From Strongylocentrotus droebachiensis (taxonomy: Eukaryota > Echinodermata > Echinoidea > Camarodonta > Strongylocentrotidae), in contig JAVYIG010007498.1 in NCBI GenBank assembly GCA_035222895.1, positions 1 to 64,000 of the forward strand: a stretch of 64,000 nt of DNA. Reading direction: 5' to 3'. The notes below the pieces were generated by a model. It ran no database searches. It was not told where the DNA came from and saw only the letters and a program-made list of their open reading frames with translations. Shown one piece after another: positions 49,201-61,200 of the stretch (position 1 is its first letter; every line of letters starts with the position of its first letter). The position numbers and the translations under genes were made by a program.

Positions 49201-52200
49201 GAGGAGTGTTATGATTGGATAGTCTGCAGAGATGGCTTGAGGAGAGAGAGGTGTTATGATTGGATAGTCTGCAGAGATGTCTTGAGGAGAGAGGCGTGTT
49301 GTGATTGGATAGGCTGCAGAGATGGCTTGAGGAGAGAGGAGTGTTATGATTGGATAGTCTGCAGAGATGGCTTGAGGAGAGAGGGGTGTTATGATTGGAT
49401 AGTCTGCAGAGATGGCTTGAGGAGAGAGGGGTGTTATGATTGGATAGTCTGCAGAGATGGCTTGAGGAGAGAGGAGTGTTATGATTGGATAGTCTGCAGA
49501 GATGGCTTGAGGAGAGAGGAGTGTTATGATTGGATAGTCTGCAGAGATGGCTTGAGGAGAGAGGCGTGTTGTGATTGGATAGGCTGCAGAGATGGCTTGA
49601 GGAGAGAGGAGTGTTATGATTGGATAGTCTGCAGAGATGGCTTGAGGAGAGAGGGGTGTTATGATTGGATAGTCTGCAGAGATGGCTTGAGGAGAGAGGG
49701 GTGTTATGATTGGATAGTCTGCAGAGATGGCTTGAGGAGAGAGGAGTGTTATGATTGGATAGTCTGCAGAGATGGCTTGAGGAGAGAGGAGTGTTATGAT
49801 TGGATAGTCTGCAGAGATGGCTTGAGGAGAGAGGGGTGTTATGATTGGATAGTCTGCAGAGATGGCTTGAGAAGAGAGGGGTGTCATGATTGGATAGTCT
49901 GCAGAGATGGCTTGAGGAGAGAGGGGCGTTATGATTGGATAGGCTGCAGAGATGGCTTGAGGAGAGAGGAGTGTTATGATTGGATAGTCTGCAGAGATGG
50001 GTTGAGGAGAGAGGGGTGTTAATATGATTGGATAGTCTGCAGAGATGGATTGAGGAGAGAGGGGCGTTATGATTGGATAGTCTGCAGAGAGGGGTTGAGG
50101 AGAGAGGGGTGTTAATATGATTGGATAGTCTGCAGAGATGGGTTGAGGAGAGAGGGGTGTTAATATGATTGGATAGTCTGCAGAGATGGGTTGAGGAGAG
50201 AGGGGTGTTAATATGATTGGATAGTCTGCAGAGATGGCTTGAGGAGAGAGAGGTGTTAATATGATTGGATAGTATGCAGAGATGGCTTGAGGAGAGAGAG
50301 GTTTTAATATGATTGGATAGTCTGCAAAGATGGGTTGAGGAGAGAGAGGTGTTAATATGATTGGATAGTCTGCAGAGATGGCTTGAGGAGAGAGGGGTGA
50401 GAGACTGGGGAATGGAGTTAATGTTGAAGGAGTCAATTGATATGGCTCCTAGAGAGAGAGACAGGTGAGGTGGGGGGGGGGGGGGAGAAGGATTGGTCAT
50501 GTTACATTACAGTTCTATACAAATGTGTGAAATTGCATTACCTGGTTTGCGGGGACAAGTAAATTCCGGCTCTCCAGGAGAGAGATGAGAACAAATGCTG
50601 TCATAGAAGTTTCTCCCTTTACAGCTCCCTGATAAACAAATCAAAGGATTTGCAAAAAGTGAGATCTGTTAGTACCTTTACAGATTAAGTTGAGTTCTGT
50701 TCATGAGATTGTATTGTGAAAGGGATGGCATGGAAGCTATTGGAAGCTACATGTACATATACATATAAATCATGTAGCACGTAACTATTGGTGTATACTG
50801 TGAGATTTTAGAATCATTGTAATGATAATGATAATAGGCCCAGTCCCACTAAAAGCATGGGTAATAGTGAGCACTAAATTGTTTTGTTTTTTATAAATCT
50901 GAGCGCTTGCGCAAGGCGATCAGGCAAGTCACAGCACCTCTCACCCCCCCCCCCTTCCCTTCAAGCAAGATCACAGAAATGCGGCTCTCCACTATCCCCC
51001 CCCCACTTTATACATTATACATATTTCTTTTATACATTTTTACACAGATTTACATTGGTCTCTCCCAGGAACTGTCCATTTTTGGGAGAAAAAAAATCAT
51101 GATGAAAACTAGATGGAATTCGACTGCGCGCAGTCGAAAATGATGCCTCCGTTATAGAGCAATTTTACAAACCAAAACAGAAAAAAAAAATTGAATTCAT
51201 GTTCAATGGTAATCCATTGACAGGTTCTCAGAATATTGTGATTACAAGCAATTTCTCATATACATATATGACCCTTTGATCTTTGACCTCATGACCATAA
51301 AATCTACTCAGTTCATTGGCTCTGCAAGATGTTCTGAGTTAAATAGTAATCCATCTGTCAGTTCTAATGAGAATGCGTTCACAAGCTATTTTTGCATACA
51401 TAATGGGCCCATGACCTTTGACCTTTGACCTTATGAACCAAGAATCTACTCAGTTCATTGGCTCTGCAAGTAACAAACATGACCTAATTTTGGCATGAAT
51501 CCATCAATCGGTTCTTGAGATAACGCGATCACAAGCTGTTTTTGCATTCATAATGTGCGCTGTGGCCTTTGACCTTTGACCTACGTGCTCCAAAATCTAA
51601 TCAGATTGTCTTCCTATGGTGATACACACTATCATTAAGTTTGAAGTTTAAATCTCCAGTGGTTCTTGAGATATTATGATAACAATCTCAATGTATGGAA
51701 TTTCATAAGTTGACCTCTGTGACCCTTGACCTTTGACCTACGTGCTCCAAAATCTAATCAGATCGTCTTCCTATGGTGATACATACTATCCTTAAGTTTG
51801 AAGTTTTACATCTCCAGTGGTTCTTGAGATATCATGATAACAATCTCAATGTATGGAATTTCATAAGTTGACCTCTATGACCCTTGACCTTTGACCTACG
51901 TGCTCCAAAATGTAATCAGATTGTTTTCCTATAGTGATACACACTATCACTAAGTTTGAAGTTTAAATCTCCAGTGGTTCTTGAGATATCATGATAACAA
52001 TCTCAATGTATGGAATTTCATAAGTTGACCTCTGTGACCCTTGACCTTTGACATACGTGCTCCAAAATCTAATCAGATCGTCTTCCTATGGTGATACATA
52101 CTATCCTTAAGTTTGAAGTTTAAATCTCAAATGGTTCTTGAGATATCGCGCTAACAATCTCAATACAAGGAATTTCATAAGTTGACCTCTGTGACCTTTG

Positions 52201-55200
52201 ACCTACGTACTCCAAAATCGAATCAGATCGTCTTCCTATGGTGATAAATACTATTCCCGAGTCTTAAGTTTAAATCTTAAATGGTTCTTGAGATATTGTG
52301 ATAACGGTCAAACGGGACGGACGGACGGACGTACGGACGGACAACCCGAAAACATGATGCCTCCGGCACCACCTTCGGTGGCGGAGGCATAATAAAAAAG
52401 ACCTGTAAACGTCACACGTGCTGTACACAGAAATGTGTATATAAGACTACACAAACATGTGCCATGGAGTGCAGTCCCATAGCTTTTACTTGTCATATTT
52501 TTAATATGAGGGCATTTGAAAAGACATCCTTTTTAGGGGACACTTTTCAATTAAACTCCTCCACACTAACATAAAAAGAATTAAAAAGCTAATAAAATAT
52601 TTTTCACCATTTCCCGGAACTCGCCCGTATTTAAAAATGACAAATGCTGGTGTTTACGAGAGAATGTGACAGAGTTCCCTAAAGAATTTACTTACAAATG
52701 AACGAGAAATATTTTTGTGACTATGTTTTTGTTATTGCTATATAAGTACGAGGATATATGTACATGTACAATAAGCCAAAAATCTCACAAAAATTTGAAC
52801 AAGAACATTATCAATTTACAAGAGATCGCCATGTTATTTTTGACATTGTAACACAAATTGTGTCTTGATTATAAACCCAGCACACACTCTACGACCCAAC
52901 TATGACTTGAGTTTGGAATAATTTTCAATACCTGTTGGCTTTGAACATTGAGAGTATACCAGGAACAGAACAGATTCAGAGGTATTATAAAGCAACTCCA
53001 TGCCATAAAATTATCATTTGTAACAATTACACATTATACTGAACGTAATGGATGTGTCTTTCTTTGAGCCACTGATACCTAATGATTATAGGATGTACTA
53101 TGTACGTACAATGAATTTGAATAACTCACAATCATTTCCTGGTGAATTACTTGTTGACTTTCTTGGAAAGCCCCTGTCGGTAGCTGGTTGTTGTCTATGA
53201 GCCAGTTAATACTACCTTCCACATGGACTGGGTCTACCCTAGTGAACCTATTAGCCTGGCTGAACACCTTTACAACAAATGCAGTCAACCTGTAACAACA
53301 TACATGAAGGGAACAGAAAGGATATTAATCCTGGATTTGCCATGTGAGCTTATATTGCAATGTGAGCCGATTGGAATGAGCAGTAGGAAAAATATATAAT
53401 ACACTAAAGGAAAACCAACCTTTATAGAAAATTGCTTTGAAAGAAAGCAGTAAAAACAATTTCTGAAAGTTTGAATGAAACTAGACAAACTAAAAGAAAG
53501 TCATGATCGAGTATTCTAAAGTTGTAATCAAATTGGTTGTATTAGCAATGTCACCGTGACGAATAGTGGCAGACAACTTTCCCATTTGTTCCAACACTCT
53601 AAATTATTAAAATACAAATTATTCATAATGTGTGACTCAGGGACCTAAAATGACATACTATCCATAATAATAATAATAAATAATAATATTCTGGGTATGT
53701 AAAAAATAGTTTTTCCCCGACCGCGCCCGCCTCTGCCGTGGCGCGTGAACGGCGACACATTTCCACGAGGCATGTCTCCCGTAACCCCCGTGCCACGTCG
53801 ACCCCGCGATCGACGTCGATGTCGTTAAACGCGGTGTCAGGTTCCGGGGAGGACGGGCAGACAAGAGCATGGCGGGCGTTGTGGATTGCAAGGAGGCGAC
53901 GAACCCGCGAGAGTGAGGCGGAAGGGGTGCACCCGCCCTCTGTCTAATCAAAGAAATACACGGCGGACAAGAATCGACTCACATGAATGGGTGTAGCAGA
54001 TCACGATGTAACGGATGCGACTTACCCCGAGTTAGGCATCTTGCTATATGATATGCTTTGTAGCATGTCAGAGAAATACACATTAACTGATGACTCACCC
54101 AAGTGAAGGGATGTAACAAATGTACGCTCTAACGGGTTGGGCTTACCCGTGTTATGTGTCTTGCTATATGAAATGCTTTGTAGGCCAGGCAGCCATAGTG
54201 TATGTGTGTTTAACGCTCATGTCATTCATACACACAGTCGATTCGAGTCGAGGCGATTGCTACATACTGGCGCAAACCATGGACCTATTTTCGCGTAAAA
54301 TCTGAAACTCTGAAAATAATTATACAAATTCTGTGATCTATGCCAACATAATCATAGTCCAAGCTTCTGTTTTATTCGTCTTTTCATGAAAACTACATCG
54401 AAATCACAACAATAATAACGCAAATAGATCTGTGATAGTACGCAATTTTTTGCACACACACACATCATACAGGATTTCAAATGCCCTCCAGCTGCCAACT
54501 TAGGCGGGGTCATCACGGAGCTCAAGCCATCGTTTTACGCTGCGCCGCATTAACTGCACTACACTACTTAATTGTACAGATTTGATTTCCGTTTGTTTGA
54601 TTTCGTTTAGCGTTGGATATTTGAAACTTTTGAACTCTGAAAGACTGTAAATATGTTAAATAGACTCTTGATATTGGATTTCTTTTCTAGACCTGTTAAT
54701 GAATCAATGAAAAGGATGAGGGATATAAAACAAATATGGACTGCTCTGTAATTGGATGGTGGTGGAAATTATCACTCCATCAATTTTGTTCATACCGGCC
54801 CTTCTACATGTACCTCTATCACCCCTCGGCTTTGCCTCGGGGTGATAGAAGGGCTGGTATGAACACCAACTTAGGAATGATAATTTCATCCTCATGAGCA
54901 GTCAATATTTGTATATTTTCACTGGGACCCCTGCATGGGACCTCTCTGAAGTTCTTTGTATCATCCTTGCAAAATATCATTTTGATGATAATTTTGTTTA
55001 GTAGAACATGTAGTTTTAATAGTGTATGTTAAGCCAAATTAAACAATTGTTATGCATGCTTTGATTTGGAACAAGTTCTAATTAGAGATGAGTAAAAATA
55101 GCAAAAATGAGAATGGGAGGAAATGAAAACAGTATTTGTAAGAAACGAGAGTGCATTAGGATGGGAAAGGGATAGTGAGAATAAGGATGGGAATGAATGA

Positions 55201-58200
55201 AAAACAATCATAATAATGAAAGTGAAAACGAAACTTATTAAAGCCAGTGTAAAATAGTTTGCATCAATTTATTTACAAATTATTAATTTCGCTTTTTCTT
55301 TTAATCTTCAAATTTTATTACGTGGTACAAGAGAATAAAAGGATAGAAAGTAGGCCTATACAAAGAGGACAAATAAAATTGAAAATAAAAGGGTATAAAG
55401 AACAGAAAAAAACATGAATGTTAAAAATAGATCATCTAACATTAAACAAAATAATTCAAAAATCGATAGCACATAATTACAACCACCCACCCCCTAGAAT
55501 CCCGTGGATTTTTCACGGGTCCTGCTAGTAACTTCTTATTATTGGTCTTATTATCTCAAACTTTCACCAAATATTTTCTGCTTTCAACCAATTTGGGATT
55601 GCCCTTCAACTAAAATGAATAACATCTAGTGATCTATTTCTGGTTTTAGTGGAATAGGTATTTAGCGTTTAATCACACCTGTTGAAATATCATTACCGGA
55701 ACTAGAAAATATCAAAATAGGGGAAAGTGCAATAAATGTGCAATAAATCAAAAACTTAAGCAAGGTTAAACCGTTATTTATAGTAGGGAGGGGGGGGGGG
55801 GGGGGAGAGAGTTCACTGCACATGAAAATGTAAAGATGAAGGAAAAAAAAGTAAAAATGTGGTGGCTTGGGTGGAAGAGGTACAAAAAGAAGAGATAAAG
55901 ATGATTACAAAGGGTGAAATCGGTGAGATGTAAAAGCAGAGAAGAGATAAAGGAGTGAAGGAGAAATGAGGAGGTAAGGTCACTTACCATGTACTTCCAG
56001 GTCGATGCGTCCATGCTGCATATGCACCATTGTCTTGCCGATAGGTCAACTCTCGGGCGACTCCTACAAGGAATTCATGTAATTATGAATATAAGTGGGA
56101 AAACAAGACCAAATAACCAATGTTTTATCTCTTTTTGGAAAAATACTATTTCCATATGTTTTGTACATAAATCACAAAAAGGAGCGATTTTCGGGCTGAA
56201 ATGCAAATACAAAAAGTCATGTGACTTTGTTTCAAAAGATGCGCAAGACTCAAAATTTAAGCACAAGATGTTTTTGCGTTAACAAATTATCACGAAAAAT
56301 GTAGAGAGGGGGTGGGGGTTGGTGGATCATCAAATATTCCATGCATTTATAGCCATCACATTACCATCAGCGATGTAGTCATAGATCCGTGCCTCTTGTT
56401 CTGCTGTATCTGATCCTACGGCTATCAGGTACTGATAGACGAAGAGTGTTGGAGCCAGGTAGATCATGGTTTGTTCGCCACAGCCTCTAGGTTGCCTCAC
56501 CAGATGATCTAGCCCACCTATGGGATCTGTGGCTGCAGTTCCAAGTAGGTTACCTGTTCAAAGAACAATGGAAAGGAGCAATTACAGGCATTACTATATA
56601 AATGATTCATGCAAATGAGTTCATTACATGAAATGACACTGTTTTATTTTCTGAATCAGAGAAAGATCTCCAAAGACTCCTGAATGTAGTTGTAAAAGAA
56701 AGTGAGAGAATGGGACTAGGGATCAACTATACCAAGACAAAGTGCCTGGTGGTATCCAAGAAGAGCAGTCCAAAATGTAACTTGAAACTGAAAGAACAGA
56801 CTATTAAACAAGTCTCCTCATTTTCCTACCTCGGCAGCATGATTACCGAGGATGCCAGATGCGAGACAGAGATCAAGAGAAGGATAGCTCTCGCTAAATC
56901 TGCATTTTCAAAGTTAGGCAAAATTCTGACAAATCGAACAATGTGTATGAGGACCAGAATAAGGATATTGAATTGTTACATCTACCCAGTACTTATGTAT
57001 GGTAGTGAAACATGGACTTTAGCCTCTGCTACTAAAAAGCGTTTGGAAAGTTGCGAAATGTGGTTTCTAAGAAGAATGATGAAAATCCCCTGGACTGACA
57101 AAGTTAGTAATGAGGAAGTTCTTACACGAGCTGGAGTGCAAAGGAAAATGATACGTGAGATGTTGATTAGGCAGTTGAAGTTCATGGGTCACATTACACG
57201 TAAAGAAGGCCTAGAGAACCTTGCTTTGACAGGGAAAATTGTGGGAAGAAGGAGTAGGGGAAGAAGGAGGATACTTTGGATGGACAGTCTGCAGAAATTG
57301 TTGGAAGAGAGAGGAGTGAAAGAACTGGGAGTGGTACTAATACAGAAGGCTAGGAGCCGAGGGTTGTGGAACAGCATGATCGCCAAAGTCAAACGATATG
57401 GCACTTAGAGAGAGAGACATGAAATATCATACACCTTCGTACAATAGGAGCCGACAGCCTCAACAAAACAATTAAAGGTAAAGAGTAAAGACCAGTATTG
57501 GAAACGCCCCAATTTCAAAAAATGAAATGGAAGCTCTCATTACCAATCATGTGAAAGAATATGTTTTGACTAATACATGATGATAAAAGATTTGCCAGGA
57601 AACCGCCTACTAATTCATATATTTGGTAAATTTGTTTCTCTCATGGTCTGTGAGAGATATAGGGTAGTCCCATATACATCTTTCTGTGTATAGTGCTTGT
57701 AACTTTATGAAGAATGGGCCAAATTTCTTATCATTTTGATGATTCCAGAACCTTGCAGATGCTAGATGCTAGATGATCAACCTTTTCTGATCGATTACAC
57801 AACGTTTCTTTCACAATCTTTACCTTTAAGGCATTAAAAATGTTCATTCAACAAAACTCCTAGATCCTTTTTATTGATTTAAAAAAGGGGTTAGATATGT
57901 ACATGAGTAAAATTGGTCCATTGCATTATCGATGGCAAATACATGTAAATCCCAAGTTTATTACGAGTGGTACCGAAAGCACAGAGAGTCAGTGTAAGGG
58001 CTATACATGTACTCTCCGTATACACTGTACTTTGTGGGGGCTAATACATGTACACGCACAAAGTACAGTTATTACTTAAGCAACCTTGATGTATGGCCAG
58101 AGTATCCAGGGGGTGTTTCATAAAGCTGTGCGTAAAGTTACAAATGACTCTACAAATGATTTGAGTATGAAGAGCCAAATGGGATGCCCAAAGTTTTTCC

Positions 58201-61200
58201 TGACATTTTAACAAAGTGCGATTGTATTTCCCATAATCTTGATTAAATTGTAGCCAAAAATACACTTTGCATTAAAATATTTTATTAACTCTTATCCTGC
58301 CAGAATAAATACAGCCCAGAGCCACAATCCCCATTGTGCCAAGCCACAAATCCCCCTGTGCCATGATTTGAGATAATCTGATAATCTGATAGTTCGATCA
58401 ATAGCGCGTACGAAGCACTCAGCACAGTACAGTGGGCATGAACAGTAACTGTTATTACGAATGCGAGCAAACATGCATGAGGCAGCGAAGTGGTAGCTCG
58501 CGTGTACAAAGCACTATAATGGTAGCGTGCATGCAGCCTTATGGCAGGATATGAGTTAATAATGATGAGGTTAATCTACAACTGCACATAATCTCATTTA
58601 GCTCTTCATATTCAAGTCATTTGTAAAGTCGTTACTGCATGACTCAAATATAGCAAAAGATGAATTTAAAATGTTCATCTCTCACTATACATTATGTATT
58701 CCAGCAAAAAAATTGTAAAAATTATATCCTGCATCAAAAATGTATTGGTGATTGATTGGTTGAGAGCTCTTCTCGTGACCAGATATATTTCAAACCATTT
58801 TAAGGTTGCTCTGAAAAAGTATTATTTGGGAGTTGAAAACAAATGTGATAATTTCTTTAAAGATTTTAAAAATCTATTAAAATTCAAAATGTTAAAAAGG
58901 GTAAAAACATAATATTTCCATAAAATTACCCCTCCCCCCCAAAAAAAAAAAATATATATATACTGTGCCTTCATTTTGAGGTACTGGTTAAAACTATGGA
59001 CCTAAGTAACTCAAATAGTTCTATTGGAGTTACCTCTTGTCCATATAGTTCCAACCAGAAACTCTCAAGACAGTGTATATTTGTATACGATCAGGGAAAA
59101 GTCTAATTTCAGTGATTTCATTCACGAGCCTCACAATGCTCTCTTTTACATAATCAAATCCTGGACTGTGTTTAAAATGAATGAGCAGACATGGAAACCT
59201 TTGTTTTTGCAATGACACGGCTGCCTATTCTTGTGAAAATAACATTGCTCTTGCTTGTGGTTCATGTATTTATATAATATTTATATAATATTGAATGGCC
59301 TTGAGTATATAGGATTCAAGGGTATATCCCACAAGAGGATTCGTGTCTTCCACGAGATGGAATGGTGTGATAAATATTCTCACAGCAAGTGCGATATACT
59401 CTTGTGTCCCACAAAAGTTGTTCAGTAATACTATTAATCGTATGAAAAGTATAACCTTAATTTTGCATCCTTTTGTTTTTGTATCAACTTGCACATGAAA
59501 GACACAAGAAAAATCTGTTTTCATCCTTACTTAAGCATTTTTGAGGACTTCACGCATACATGTACACACACATCCATTGTCTTAGACTTTGCATACGGTA
59601 TTTAAAGGTACTTAGTAACATTGTGATGGTTGATTTCACAAATCTGTTGAATCAGGATGCAAAACACGTAAAATTATGTTTGTATGTATGGATTATCCAA
59701 CTACGATGCCCCAAATCCGAAATTAATTCACGCAATATGAAGATTTTTAAGAAAGTTCAACAGGTTTTTGAATGGGCGTCGATGGGAGGCGCTTCTGAAT
59801 CTAAATTCTCCCAACCATTTTTCCATGAAAAAAAGACATAAAAACAGGCTATAAAAAAATCTGTCAACACTTAAATGTCTGGAATGGAATGTAGAGCCAT
59901 TTTATTGCTTTGTGAGATTTCCATTCACCTAATATGTACTTAAATTGTAATAATATAGTTGGGAGAATTAAGGAATCGATCAGATCAGTTTTTCCCAATT
60001 TGTACCATGAATAATGGTCCGTTTTTGCTCAAATTTTCAGATTATCTTTAATTGTACATCTAGCATTGAAGTCACTACCTTAGCACCACTATCTCTCATC
60101 TGAACAATGTTACAAAGTCCCTTTAAACATGTATTCAGTGTTTTACGTGTTCATGCACTCAAAACCATTAGATATTGCAATTTGCTGCATGCTCATCTGG
60201 GAACTCTTCACAAACAATTACCGGTAGATATTTAAAAAAAAAAAAAAAATTCTAAAAGTACAAGATTATTTCTGGTAGGCTCAAAACCCTTCATACGAAT
60301 AGTAATATGTACCGTATTTGCCGGCGTAAAGGCCGCAGTATTTTTGGAAGAGAAAATATCAAAAAGTCGGGGTGCGGCCTTTGCGGCGAAAGAGTAAAAA
60401 AATAAAAAAGTGCAAGTCAAAACCATGAAAAAACAGCACAAATTTGTACATATGGGAAGAAAATAACTATGCCGCTATGGTACAGGACATTTCCACACAT
60501 CTTACCGACAATTTTATCTTGCATTGTTGACATGAAGACGAAAATAAACTTCCTAAAACAACATCTGCCGATGGATCTTGATCTAAGTTTGTGCCAATTA
60601 ATGCATTGCAAAAGTAAAAGAAGGGACCGTTTGGGAGCTGCCGCGAACGCAATTGCACATCCAGCCGAAGTCGCCATTTTGTACTTATCCATTTCATGCA
60701 ATTTCGCATTACACCGTACATTGGGGTAGGTGTATATATCGGACACCAAATCTGCCTGCGATCATTTTTTAGCTAAACTTCCGGTAATTTATAAGAATAT
60801 TGATGAATTTGGTATCAGTTTGAAGAAAAAAGAATAGTGTTCTACGAGAAAATTATGATTATTTTCTTTTGTCCGCTTGTTTTTTTTCCCTTTTTTTTCT
60901 CTTTTTTTTCCCCCTCTTTCAAATGTCAAAGTTGGGGGTGCGGCCTATGCGGCCTCATCGCCGGCAAATACGGTAGTATACAACTCACTCCTTGATTCTA
61001 AACAAATGATTGGTAAAAAGCGGTCATGTTTGATTCATTTACTGAGACAATTAATACTACGTTTTTCTTGAAAAAGGTGCAATAGTTTTCCAGTACTATC
61101 CAACAATTTGTTGGTAGACGATCTGCAGTAGTGCGTGTAGGGGTTAATGCACGTAAACCCTGTGTGGGTAAACACATGAATACCATTGCGTATTGACGAC

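Noticed and set aside
49151-50397. A CRISPR-like or satellite array of regulatory meaning
   Set aside because: There are no distinct spacers; units are contiguous, and the source sequence is a LINE ORF.
48865-50500. Very long open frames on the - strand (523 and 452 codons) and + strand (276 codons) with Ser/Pro- or Cys/Arg-rich repeats
   Set aside because: They are read through a 45-bp minisatellite whose length keeps frames open on both strands; the array sits in an intron of the C3-like gene and derives from a LINE.
53658-53951. Protein-coding gene in the GC-rich block
   Set aside because: Both strands are open because of composition, and no motif or splice logic supports either.
59024-59218. 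Frames of about 62 codons on both strands
   Set aside because: Mutual shadows in intron sequence, with no homology that I recognise.
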